Source: Vibrio sp. MEBiC08052 (lineage in GTDB: Bacteria; Pseudomonadota; Gammaproteobacteria; Enterobacterales; Vibrionaceae). Taken from it: a stretch of 64,000 nt of DNA. The stretch spans positions 62,001-126,000 of the forward strand of contig NZ_KQ947475.1 in assembly GCF_001506075.1 (NCBI RefSeq), read 5' to 3'. Positions 55,746-64,000 of this stretch are shown here, in pieces; within the stretch, counting starts at the first letter, position 1, and each line of letters opens with the position of its first letter. Both the position numbers and the translations under genes were made by a program. The notes below the pieces were generated by a model. That model searched no databases. It was given only the letters and a program-made list of their open reading frames with translations, and was not told the DNA's origin.

Positions 55746-57908
55746 ATGTCTATGAAGAAAATAAATAAATTGAAAAAAGCTAAAATGAATATGGGTATTG
55801 TTATCCCACTTTTAGAAAAATATGGTGGTGCAGAGCGATATTTAATAGAGTGTGTCTTTAGATGGCAACATAGGCATGATATTACTATATATTCAACTAG
55901 TTTTAACCAGAAGCTATTGGATGAGCATGGAATTTCTAAGGATGTAAGTCTTGTTGAAATATCACCTTATTTTGAAGGTGAAAATTCTATGGTGCTTAAT
56001 GCATTATTGTTACCAAAGATCTGGAAAGAAGAGATAGGTAATCATGATATATATCATACACACCTTTGGCCGACACATATTATTGATCTGCACCCTATGG
56101 TTTGGTACCCGCATGAACCTTTGCGAGTTCTTTATGACTTAAGATATGAGCAAAATGTCGAAGCCGTCGGAAAAAATGCTTCTAGGAATATTCATATATA
56201 TCCTAAATATAATTATGACCGTATTGGTGATTCTATTTACAATGCGACATTATCTACAATAGATGTTATGGATAAAGCATCTAGACCTGATCATATTGTT
56301 GCTAATAGTAAATATACTGCCAGATATTTAGAAGATGTATATAATTGTCCTGTTAAAGATATTGTATATCCAGGAGTTGAACCTGAGAGTTTTATAGAGC
56401 TTCCAGTTGATAGAAATTTATTTGTTACAATTAGTCAATTATGGCCTCATAAACGAGTCAATCTATTGCTTGAGTCTATAGCATTAACAGATGAGGCTCA
56501 GTTAATGGTTATTGGCAATGGTCCAGAGAAAGAAAGGCTGATAGAAATAGCTGAGAAACTTGGTATCGAAGACCGTGTTTTCTTTTTAAGTGGTTTATCA
56601 AACAAAGAATTAAGCTTAGTCTTGGCGAGAGCATGTGCATTTTTGTTCTCACCGATTAAAGAACCTTTCGGTATCGTTGTTCTTGAGGCGATGGCTGCCG
56701 GCAAACCTATCATTGCTGTTAATGAAGGCGGTTATACAGAAGTATGCAATGAAAATAACGCCTTCCTAGTTCCAGCTTATCCGTCTGCATTTGCAGAGAA
56801 AATATCATTTCTGCAAGAAAATCCTGATATTGCTAGACAGATGGGTGAACATGGTCGAAAAACAGTTCCTTATTACACTTGGTCTAAAGCTGCTGATGAG
56901 TTAGAGGATATACTTATTAAAGTTTGGGAAGAGGATAAAGCGAATCAGCAGGTAGATACATTTACAATTGAAGATACATTAGTTGGTATCCAATATTACA
57001 TGTGGTTTGGAGAAGGTTTTGGGGCTGCTCATTGGAATGATAATCTTAAGAGTGGTCATGTTTCTGATAAACCATATCTTGGCTACTATAGTTCCACAAA
57101 AGGGCAAATTATTGAAAAGCATCTCGATTTATTTGAATACATGGGGTTAGACTATATTACAGTTAATCTTCATATTGATGAACAAGGTGTTAATAGTATT
57201 GAATTAATGGGTATACAACATTTATTTGATATAATAAAAATTCAGAATAAAAACATAAAAATTGCAATTCAAATCGCCCCTTATAGTAGTAATATGGATG
57301 AATTGTCTAAAACAATTAAAATGATTAGTAAGTTGTACTCTGATCATCCAAATTATTTGAGGATAGATGATAAACCGATACTGTTTTGGTTTTGGACGAG
57401 TGTTTATGATGGTGAGAAAAATTTAATTGGTGATATTAAAATCGAGACAGAAAAATTCTCAAATATTGCAGTTAGCTTACGTCTTCCCGATGGTGATAAG
57501 GAAAAAAATAGTACCTTTGGTTTATTTGATGGATTCACACCATTTTCACCATTAGAGCTATGTGGTGAAGCTAAGTGGAATGAAGTTTGGACTGAAGCAT
57601 ATCATGGTTCTCAAAAGTCAAAAATGAAATATAAAATTGTAACTGTATCTCCTGGTTACGATGATTCTGGAATGGATGATGATATAAGAAACAACAATCC
57701 TTATAGAGTCATTAATAGGAAGGATGGTGATACTTATCAAAAAGGGTTTGACTTCATTTTGGGATTAGAAGATAAACCAGATATGGTTATGATATCTACT
57801 TTTAATGAGTTTCATGAGAATTCTCATATTGAACCCTCGTTGAAAAATGGAAATTTATATATAGATATGACTAAAGATTTTGTTTCTGAATTAAAAAAAG
57901 GTATATAA
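55746..57908 (+). CDS. GT4 glycosyltransferase fused to a GH99/WbsX-like domain
   Basis: 720 residues. Residues about 15-400 are a GT4 enzyme (VIPLLEKYGGAERYLIE at the start, EPFGIVVLEAMAAGK with EX7E at 306-314). Residues about 412-720 are a WbsX-type, glycoside hydrolase family 99-like domain (GIQYYMWFGEGFGAAHWN, KPYLGYYSS, HPNYLRIDDKPILFWFW, STFNEFHENSHIEPS). GH99 enzymes are endo-alpha-mannosidases/mannanases, so the second domain may bind or trim the mannose-containing chain. ATG at 55746 or 55752. Two functions in one polypeptide would tie chain growth to processing; this is inference. Confidence 0.83.
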   Translation: MSMKKINKLKKAKMNMGIVIPLLEKYGGAERYLIECVFRWQHRHDITIYSTSFNQKLLDEHGISKDVSLVEISPYFEGENSMVLNALLLPKIWKEEIGNHDIYHTHLWPTHIIDLHPMVWYPHEPLRVLYDLRYEQNVEAVGKNASRNIHIYPKYNYDRIGDSIYNATLSTIDVMDKASRPDHIVANSKYTARYLEDVYNCPVKDIVYPGVEPESFIELPVDRNLFVTISQLWPHKRVNLLLESIALTDEAQLMVIGNGPEKERLIEIAEKLGIEDRVFFLSGLSNKELSLVLARACAFLFSPIKEPFGIVVLEAMAAGKPIIAVNEGGYTEVCNENNAFLVPAYPSAFAEKISFLQENPDIARQMGEHGRKTVPYYTWSKAADELEDILIKVWEEDKANQQVDTFTIEDTLVGIQYYMWFGEGFGAAHWNDNLKSGHVSDKPYLGYYSSTKGQIIEKHLDLFEYMGLDYITVNLHIDEQGVNSIELMGIQHLFDIIKIQNKNIKIAIQIAPYSSNMDELSKTIKMISKLYSDHPNYLRIDDKPILFWFWTSVYDGEKNLIGDIKIETEKFSNIAVSLRLPDGDKEKNSTFGLFDGFTPFSPLELCGEAKWNEVWTEAYHGSQKSKMKYKIVTVSPGYDDSGMDDDIRNNNPYRVINRKDGDTYQKGFDFILGLEDKPDMVMISTFNEFHENSHIEPSLKNGNLYIDMTKDFVSELKKGI

Positions 57909-57912
57909 AGAT

Positions 57913-59568
57913 ATGAGTTTAGCATACGGAATAAAAAATGATATCAAGTATAGCTTAGTTCAGAAAAATCTGGTTATACAAGACGAAACAAAATTAAATA
58001 TTAACCTATCTGATGGATGTGTTAATAAAAATATATCATTAGTTATAGATATTTATGATATGGATAACCCAGTTCACCCTGAAGGACATATAGGTTGGTG
58101 GTCTTTCGATATCAGTGAATTAAGTAAAAATGAGTTAGAAGTAGAATTTGATTTAGATTTTGATGCTTGTGAAGTTAACGCTATAGGACGTAATTATAAT
58201 AACAAATGGTTGAATTTTGAAACTGTAGATTGTAAACGCTATTTAGTGAGTGTTGTTATTCGGGATAACATTACTAACGGGATCATTTTTATTAATAAAG
58301 TTCCTGTTTTTACAAAAAAAAGTGATTATTTAAAATATAAGAAAGAATATGTAATAGATGTTTATTCTGAAAAATATGCTACAGTAAAAAATTTATTCTT
58401 ATCGACTAGTAAAATCCACATAGTATCTAGAAATATTTTTTATGGTGATGCTGTAGGTAATCTATGTATTGATCTTTACAAAATGTTGAAACAGAATGGA
58501 ATTCAGTGTGAACTTCATGCAGAAGAATATGATATCCATTTAAATGATACGATTAATCATGTTTCAGGTATTAAAGATATAGTTCATCCAGATGATAAGA
58601 TTTTATATTTTTATTCAACATACGACCCTTATCTTGATACTATTGTTGATTTAGATGTAGAAGAGAAAATTGCTTACTATCATGGCATCACTGATCCCCA
58701 CTTATTGCAGGTTTTTGATCCTGAATTAAGTATTATATGTAAAAAAGCATATGCGCAATTAGGTAGTTTAAATGTATTTGATTCATTTGCCTCAAATTCT
58801 TATGATTCTGCAAAGGTCTTAGTTGAGGCTTGTCATTCCAAATTATTAGCTATGTCAAAACAAGAGAATGATTTGCTTTCTAGTTGTTCTGATACTACTA
58901 CTCATGAGTCAGAGACTGAGCAAGAACATGGAATTGATCTGCTCAAACTTGAACAGATTAAAATTATTCCGCCTAAGCTTATTGGTAAAAAATCTATTTC
59001 ATTTGAATTTGATACTATTAATAATGATAAGTTGAAATTTTTATATGTAGGTCGTATTAAAAGTCATAAAAAAATAGAAGATATTTTAGAATTATTTCAT
59101 GAATACTATAAAATAAACTCTAATTCTCAATTATTAATTGTGGGATCTGGTTCTGATAAGGCTTATAAAGATTACCTTGAGTGGGTTGAAAATAAAGGCC
59201 TTAGGCTAAAGAAAGACACTGTGAAATGGCTCGGTAAAATTGATGATGATACTTTGAAGTCAATTTATGAAAAATCTGATATATATATTTCTATGAGCGA
59301 ACATGAAGGTTTTTGTTTGCCAATTTTAGAAGCTATGCTATCAAATACTCTTGTTTTTAGTTATGATTTAGCGGCTATTCGTGAAGTAACTAATAATTCT
59401 GTTGCAATGTTTTCACAGAAGAACTTGCCGGAGTTAGCACAGCATATTCATAGAATTGTGCTAGATCCTGAAAGAGTTAGTTCACTTTTATCTTCTCAGT
59501 CAAAGAATGCTGAAGAATTACTCTTAAAAATGGATGGTTCTTCTTTTATTGAATTATTAATTCCATAA
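57913..59568 (+). CDS. GT4 glycosyltransferase with an unrecognised N-terminal beta-rich domain
   Basis: 551 residues. Residues 1 to about 145 form a separate segment rich in beta-type patterns (IDIYDMDNPVHPEGHIGWWSF, RYLVSVVIRDN) with the look of a sugar-binding sandwich. From about residue 150 a GT4 protein follows (HIVSRNIFYGDAVGN, IAYYHGITDPHLL, FLYVGRIKSHKKIEDILEL, SEHEGFCLPILEAM with EX7E). The N-terminal part is reminiscent of Wzt C-terminal carbohydrate-binding domains, but I cannot establish homology by eye. Starts four bases after the GT4-GH99 gene. Confidence 0.76.
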   Translation: MSLAYGIKNDIKYSLVQKNLVIQDETKLNINLSDGCVNKNISLVIDIYDMDNPVHPEGHIGWWSFDISELSKNELEVEFDLDFDACEVNAIGRNYNNKWLNFETVDCKRYLVSVVIRDNITNGIIFINKVPVFTKKSDYLKYKKEYVIDVYSEKYATVKNLFLSTSKIHIVSRNIFYGDAVGNLCIDLYKMLKQNGIQCELHAEEYDIHLNDTINHVSGIKDIVHPDDKILYFYSTYDPYLDTIVDLDVEEKIAYYHGITDPHLLQVFDPELSIICKKAYAQLGSLNVFDSFASNSYDSAKVLVEACHSKLLAMSKQENDLLSSCSDTTTHESETEQEHGIDLLKLEQIKIIPPKLIGKKSISFEFDTINNDKLKFLYVGRIKSHKKIEDILELFHEYYKINSNSQLLIVGSGSDKAYKDYLEWVENKGLRLKKDTVKWLGKIDDDTLKSIYEKSDIYISMSEHEGFCLPILEAMLSNTLVFSYDLAAIREVTNNSVAMFSQKNLPELAQHIHRIVLDPERVSSLLSSQSKNAEELLLKMDGSSFIELLIP

Positions 59569-59617
59569 CTTCATATGCTTCTCTATTTTTTTATAGGGAA
59601 GCTATATTTAATTGCTT

Positions 59618-60751
59618 ATGAGTCATATTAAAGTATTACACGTATATAGAACCTTCTTTCCAGATCCTCCTGGGGGTCTACAGGAAGCTATTCGACAAAT
59701 TTGTATTAATACAAGGCCACATTCCATTATCTCTAAGGTTTTTACACTTTCTCCTGACCCTAGCCCTGAATCTATATTCTTTGATGGTATAGAGGTTATA
59801 AGAGCCAAGTCGCATTTAGCTCCGGCATCGTGTGATATATCTGGGATAGATGGAATAAAGAAATTTAAAGAATTATCAGAATGGGCAGATATAATTAATT
59901 ATCATTATCCTTGGCCGTTTAGTGATGTATTGAATTTTTTTTCTTCTAAAAATAAAATTAAAGTAATTACATATCATTCTGATATTGTTAGGCAAAAATA
60001 TATACTCCATTTTTACCAGCCGCTGATGTCAAAAATGCTTAGAGAAATGGATAAAGTTATTGTCACCTCAGATAATTATGCAAAAACTAGTAAAACTATT
60101 ATTAATTATGTTAGTGAAGAGCAATTGAGAACTATTCCCTTAGGGATAAAAGACTTTTCTATTGATTATAATAGTTCTTTGAAGAATGATACTCTCGAAA
60201 AATTTGGCTTATATGATACAGAATATGTTCTTTACTTAGGAGTTCTTCGTTATTATAAGGGATTACATGTAGTTATTGATGCTGCTAAAAAGACAGATAA
60301 GATTATAGTTATCGCTGGAGCTGGTCCCGAAGAAGAACGTTTAAAGGCTAAAGCTAGAGGAATAAAAAATATAATTTTTACAGGACGAGTTACAGAGCAG
60401 CAAAAATTAGATCTTGTAGCCAACTGTAAACTAATGGTTTTAGCATCTCATCTTCGCTCGGAAGCTTTTGGCATGGTTTTGGTTGAAGGTTTAATGTTCT
60501 CTAAGCCTTTAATTTCTTGCGAAATAGGAACAGGAACCTCTTATGTTAATGTCGACGGACTCACTGGTGAAGTTATTCCCCCAAATGATTATCAAGCTTT
60601 AGCTAAAGCAATAGATAAAATTTCGAATGATCAAGACTTGTATAATGAATATTCAAATAATGCAAGAGCTAGATATCTAAAACTCTTTAGTGATGTTTCA
60701 TTAGGTAAGTTATATTCTAATCTCTATCTGGAAATTTTAGGAAATAAATGA
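59618..60751 (+). CDS. GT4-family glycosyltransferase
   Basis: 377 residues from the ATG at 59618 (MSHIKVLHVYRTFFPD); a TTG two codons earlier is less likely. Features: PPGGLQEAIRQI glycine loop, YHSDIVRQKYILHFYQPLMSKMLREMDKVIV (in pieces), YLGVLRYYKGLHVVIDAA, VIAGAGPEEERL, SEAFGMVLVEGLMFSKP with EX7E. This layout is typical of mannosyltransferases or WbaZ-like enzymes in O-antigen clusters. It may add mannose or be the dideoxyhexosyltransferase; the sequence does not decide. Confidence 0.86.
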   Translation: MSHIKVLHVYRTFFPDPPGGLQEAIRQICINTRPHSIISKVFTLSPDPSPESIFFDGIEVIRAKSHLAPASCDISGIDGIKKFKELSEWADIINYHYPWPFSDVLNFFSSKNKIKVITYHSDIVRQKYILHFYQPLMSKMLREMDKVIVTSDNYAKTSKTIINYVSEEQLRTIPLGIKDFSIDYNSSLKNDTLEKFGLYDTEYVLYLGVLRYYKGLHVVIDAAKKTDKIIVIAGAGPEEERLKAKARGIKNIIFTGRVTEQQKLDLVANCKLMVLASHLRSEAFGMVLVEGLMFSKPLISCEIGTGTSYVNVDGLTGEVIPPNDYQALAKAIDKISNDQDLYNEYSNNARARYLKLFSDVSLGKLYSNLYLEILGNK

Positions 60752-60855
60752 ATTGTGCCATTTGTTTCTGATGAATGATGATCATTGGATATGTAAAGGA
60801 TATGAGATTGTATTATATTCATGAATTGTATGTTTAAATATTTTTTCTATTGTGA

Positions 60856-61854
60856 ATGATTAAAGGTATTGGATTAAACGTGTCAAATGTTATAACTATT
60901 CATCCATCGATGGTAACTTTTGAAAGTGACGATAATATACTCAAAGATGCTCTTCTTAAATCTATTCCTCTTGAACATAGTTGCAAGACAGGAGGATGTG
61001 GATTATGTAAGGCTGAAGTTATCTCTGGGACAGCATTAAACGAAGATATGAAGGAAGTTTCGACAGGATCTTATATTCTTACCTGTCAATCTAAGGCCTT
61101 GTCTAATTTAAGTTTAAAAGTTAATTATTTTCCAGAATTAGCTAATATAGAGTCTAAAATTATTCCTTGCAAGGTATCTAGTTTAGAACAGGTAACTGAA
61201 GACATCGTGATTATTAAGTTACGTTTGCCACCTAATAAAACACTGAATTATATGCCAGGTCAATATATTGATTTAATTTTTAAAGGTATTAGTAGAAGTT
61301 ATTCAATAGCAAATTTTTCCCCAGATAAAAATGAATTAGAACTTCATATACGTAGGGTTCCTAATGGAAAAATGTCAGGCTTGATTTTTGAACCAATTCA
61401 TTTAGAACAACTAATGAGGATAGAAGGACCAAAAGGTACTTTCTTTGTCAGAGATGATAATAAAGATCTCATTTTTCTAGCAACAGGTACAGGAATTGCT
61501 CCTATAAAATCTATGATTCATGGGCTGATTGAGAAAAAAGACACAAGGAAAAAATACATATATTGGGGGGGGAGATATGATAACGAGATATATTGTAAAG
61601 ACTTTTATAAATTTGATGCTGATTTTGATAATATAACTTTTGTACCAGTATTGTCTAGAGAGAGTAGTGATATTCGATATGTTCAGCACGCTGTTGATAG
61701 AGATTTTGATTCACTGTCAAATGTTAGTGTTTATGCATGTGGTTCATTAAGTATGATCAATGATGCTAGAGAATTATTAGTAGATAAGAATATGTCACTA
61801 GATTCATTTTATTATGATGCTTTTATTCCTTCAATAAATAAAAATGCATATTGA
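60856..61854 (+). CDS. ddhD: CDP-6-deoxy-delta-3,4-glucoseen reductase
   Basis: 332 residues. An N-terminal plant-type [2Fe-2S] ferredoxin domain has Cys43, Cys48, Cys51 (CKTGGCGLC) and Cys77. An FAD domain follows with RSYSIANF and an NAD domain with LATGTGIAPIKSM. This is the DdhD/AscD/RfbI reductase that gives electrons to the PMP-dependent dehydratase in CDP-3,6-dideoxyhexose synthesis. It is placed before ddhA and ddhB as in Yersinia, but separated from them by 412 bases. The final sugar (abequose, paratose, tyvelose or ascarylose) depends on genes outside the window. Confidence 0.9.
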   Translation: MIKGIGLNVSNVITIHPSMVTFESDDNILKDALLKSIPLEHSCKTGGCGLCKAEVISGTALNEDMKEVSTGSYILTCQSKALSNLSLKVNYFPELANIESKIIPCKVSSLEQVTEDIVIIKLRLPPNKTLNYMPGQYIDLIFKGISRSYSIANFSPDKNELELHIRRVPNGKMSGLIFEPIHLEQLMRIEGPKGTFFVRDDNKDLIFLATGTGIAPIKSMIHGLIEKKDTRKKYIYWGGRYDNEIYCKDFYKFDADFDNITFVPVLSRESSDIRYVQHAVDRDFDSLSNVSVYACGSLSMINDARELLVDKNMSLDSFYYDAFIPSINKNAY

Positions 61855-62266
61855 TAACATGTGAGTATAAATTTGGTTGATATTAGTTTAAATAATATTT
61901 TTAGTTAAAAATATTCTAGAATTAAAATAAATTACTAATTCTCATTTCTCTATATATTATTATATAGCTAATTTTTTCTGAAAAATATGTAGACAACATT
62001 GTAAAGAAAAACGTGATATTGATTGTAAGTACTGAATATTATGTTTGATTTATGTTTTCATTAATTCAAAATATTACAGAAATTAGTATGAATTTTATAT
62101 TCAATAAATAATCAAGTAATAGTTCGGTGTTAATGCTATTTATTAGCTCAGCTAAATATGACTGAGATATGAAACAAGATCTTTTCTTCAAGCTTAAGCG
62201 AGATAGCGTAGTCCACAGATCTAAATAGATTTAATAAACAAAGCCATTAGGAAATGGAGAACACTA
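61855..62266. other. 412-base AT-rich gap inside the O-antigen operon
   Basis: No gene is seen. GGAAATGGAGAACACT before the ddhA ATG provides its ribosome binding site. A run of more GC-balanced sequence, starting near 62165 (AAGATCTTTTCTTCAAGC), might hold a promoter, but no consensus boxes are convincing. It could be the scar of a lost gene between ddhD and ddhA. Confidence 0.4.
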
Positions 62267-63037
62267 ATGAAAGCTGTAATTTTAGCTGGTGGTTTAGGTA
62301 CTCGTTTGAGCGAGGAAACATCTCTAAAACCTAAACCAATGGTAGAAATTGGAGGTAAGCCAATTCTATGGCATATCATGAAACACTATTCAGTTCATGG
62401 CATTAATGATTTTATCATTTGTTGTGGTCATAAAGGTATTATTATTAAGGAGTATTTTGCAAACTATTTTTTGCATATGTCAGATGTAACCTTTGATATG
62501 AAATCTAACCAGATGGAAGTTCATCGTAAAAGGGCTGAGCCATGGAGTGTGACACTGGTTGATACTGGTGAGCATTCGATGACTGGTGGCCGTATGAGAA
62601 GAGTTGCTGATTATATAAAGAATGATGAAGCTTTTTGTTTTACATACGGTGATGGTGTTAGTGATGTTGACATCACTAAAGCGCTCTCTTTTCATCGTTC
62701 TCATGGGAAAATGGCCACATTGACGGGTATCTATCCTCCTGGAAGGTTCGGAGCACTTGAAATTTCTCATGGACAGGTTACAAAGTTTCGAGAAAAGCCT
62801 CGAGGGGATGGTGCAATGATTAATGGTGGATTCTTTGTTTTGTCACCAAAAGTACTTGATTATATTGATAATGATCAGTGTGTTTGGGAACAATCACCAT
62901 TAAATCAATTAGCTAGTGATGGAGAGTTAATGGTTTATGAGCATAGTGGTTTTTGGCAAGCAATGGATACATTGAGAGATAAAAATTATCTCGAGAAGTT
63001 ATGGGAAACGGGTGAAGCTCCTTGGAAGCTATGGTAG
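62267..63037 (+). CDS. ddhA: Glucose-1-phosphate cytidylyltransferase
   Basis: 256 residues, the usual length of RfbF/DdhA. It makes CDP-glucose from CTP and glucose 1-phosphate. The nucleotidyltransferase loop [20 protein letters not shown] is at residues 5-24, followed by [26 protein letters not shown], the acidic YGDGVSDVD and [18 protein letters not shown]. First step of the CDP-dideoxyhexose pathway. The next gene starts 11 bases after its stop. Base composition is less AT-rich than ddhD before the gap. Confidence 0.96.
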   Translation: MKAVILAGGLGTRLSEETSLKPKPMVEIGGKPILWHIMKHYSVHGINDFIICCGHKGIIIKEYFANYFLHMSDVTFDMKSNQMEVHRKRAEPWSVTLVDTGEHSMTGGRMRRVADYIKNDEAFCFTYGDGVSDVDITKALSFHRSHGKMATLTGIYPPGRFGALEISHGQVTKFREKPRGDGAMINGGFFVLSPKVLDYIDNDQCVWEQSPLNQLASDGELMVYEHSGFWQAMDTLRDKNYLEKLWETGEAPWKLW

Positions 63038-63048
63038 TTGGAGGATAT

Positions 63049-64000
63049 ATGGAACCAAGTTTCTGGAAAAGTAAGAGAGTATTAGTAACAGGCAATACTG
63101 GTTTTAAGGGAAGCTGGTTGTCTCTATGGTTACATGACTTAGGAGCAAATGTTAGAGGATATTCACTATCAGCAGTACCCACAAGTCCAAGTTTGTTCCA
63201 AGAAGCTCGAATTGGTGATGACATACCTACGACTGCACATGATATAAGAGATTTCGATAATCTCTATCGTACGATTAAAGAGTTTAGGCCAGAAATTATC
63301 TTTCATATGGCTGCTCAACCGCTAGTTCGTTTATCATATATACAACCTGTCGAAACTTATTCAACAAATGTTATGGGGACGGTTCATTTATTTGAAGCTG
63401 TACGGCGAGTTGGTGGAGTAAAAGCCGTTATCAACATTACATCTGATAAGTGCTATGAAAACCGAGAATGGATCTGGGGATATAGAGAAGATGAATCGTT
63501 AGGTGGCCATGACCCATATAGTAATAGTAAAGGTTGTGCTGAGTTGGTCACATCATCTTATCGGAACTCATTTTTTAGCCCAGAAAGATACGCTGAACAT
63601 GAATGTGCTATTGCATCTGTTCGAGCTGGTAATGTAATCGGTGGTGGCGATTGGGCACAAGATCGGCTTATTCCTGATATTTTAAGTGCTTTTGCAGAGA
63701 AGTCTGAAGTTAGTATTAGAAATCCGAATGCCATTAGACCATGGCAACATGTCTTAGAACCATTGTCAGGATATATAAGGTTAGCCGAGTTGTTATATGA
63801 AAAAGGTTCTGAGTTTGCCGAAGCATGGAATTTTGGCCCCAAAGACGATGATGCAAGACCTGTTAAGTTTTTAATTGAGCGGTTAGCCGATCTGTGGGAA
63901 GGCGATGTTCGTTGGCGTATACATGAAGATGCTCAGTATCATGAAGCTCACCATCTCAAATTGGATTGTTCAAAAGCGAAGAGTCGATTGGGATGGCAAC
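63049..64000 (+). CDS. ddhB: CDP-glucose 4,6-dehydratase, cut by the window end
   Basis: 317 residues are visible of about 360 expected. It converts CDP-glucose to CDP-4-keto-6-deoxyglucose. Rossmann motif VTGNTGFKGSWLSLWL near residues 13-28, MAAQPLVRLSY, catalytic pair in DPYSNSKGCAEL (Tyr-x-x-x-Lys), SVRAGNVIGGGDWAQDRL and RPWQHVLEPLSGY are all RfbG/DdhB type. GGAGG lies before the ATG at 63049. The frame is open to the last base. The PMP-dependent dehydratase ddhC would be expected next. Confidence 0.94.
   Translation, partial: MEPSFWKSKRVLVTGNTGFKGSWLSLWLHDLGANVRGYSLSAVPTSPSLFQEARIGDDIPTTAHDIRDFDNLYRTIKEFRPEIIFHMAAQPLVRLSYIQPVETYSTNVMGTVHLFEAVRRVGGVKAVINITSDKCYENREWIWGYREDESLGGHDPYSNSKGCAELVTSSYRNSFFSPERYAEHECAIASVRAGNVIGGGDWAQDRLIPDILSAFAEKSEVSIRNPNAIRPWQHVLEPLSGYIRLAELLYEKGSEFAEAWNFGPKDDDARPVKFLIERLADLWEGDVRWRIHEDAQYHEAHHLKLDCSKAKSRLGWQ

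Overview
The window looks like a chromosomal stretch of a Vibrio or a close relative in the Vibrionaceae. The core block has the order yicC, rph, pyrE, two lipid A acyltransferases, slmA, coaBC, a chemotaxis receptor, radC, rpmB, rpmG, mutM, coaD and then LPS core genes, which is the order I know from Vibrio cholerae chromosome 1. The species cannot be named from this alone.

From 1 to about 14.9 kb is an accessory island. It starts with an edge-truncated membrane protein and an IS3-family remnant. A complete type I restriction-modification operon follows on the minus strand: hsdM, a 36-residue ORF with an internal duplication, dinD, hsdS, hsdR and a YgjP-like metallopeptidase, each overlapping or nearly touching the next. 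Upstream lie a 76-aa protein, a DUF2188 protein and an orphan single-TRD specificity subunit. Next come a decayed ORF, a repeat-rich noncoding stretch, an XRE/ImmA-PIN toxin-antitoxin-like pair, and a tyrosine recombinase broken by a frameshift and a stop.

From about 15.1 to 20.3 kb is a second, compact element, all on the minus strand. It holds a second related integrase (frameshifted in a C run), two membrane proteins, an unknown protein, an AlpA regulator, a winged-helix-like protein, an inovirus Gp2/YagK-YfjJ-like protein with an HYH motif, and two very short ORFs. Iteron-like repeats and hairpins lie near its left end. It abuts the intact 3' end of yicC, a known integration site of Vibrio mobilizable genomic islands.

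From 20.3 to 32.2 kb is conserved housekeeping DNA. From 32.3 to 45.8 kb is the LPS inner/outer core region: four GT9 heptosyltransferase-type genes, WaaE-like, KdkA, GT25, WaaA, GT32, WaaL, GT4, Ugd and HldD.

A JUMPstart/ops element at 45.9 kb marks the start of a plus-strand O-antigen operon that runs off the right edge. It makes GDP-mannose (manC, manB), exports by an ABC transporter (wzm, wzt), and contains a PaaK/CapK-like adenylating enzyme, a NodB-type deacetylase-like protein, five glycosyltransferases (one fused to a GH99/WbsX-like domain, one with an unrecognised N-terminal domain), and CDP-3,6-dideoxyhexose genes (ddhD-, ddhA-, ddhB-like). This part is visibly AT-rich, as expected for a transferred O-antigen cluster. 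I saw no tRNA, rRNA or CRISPR array.
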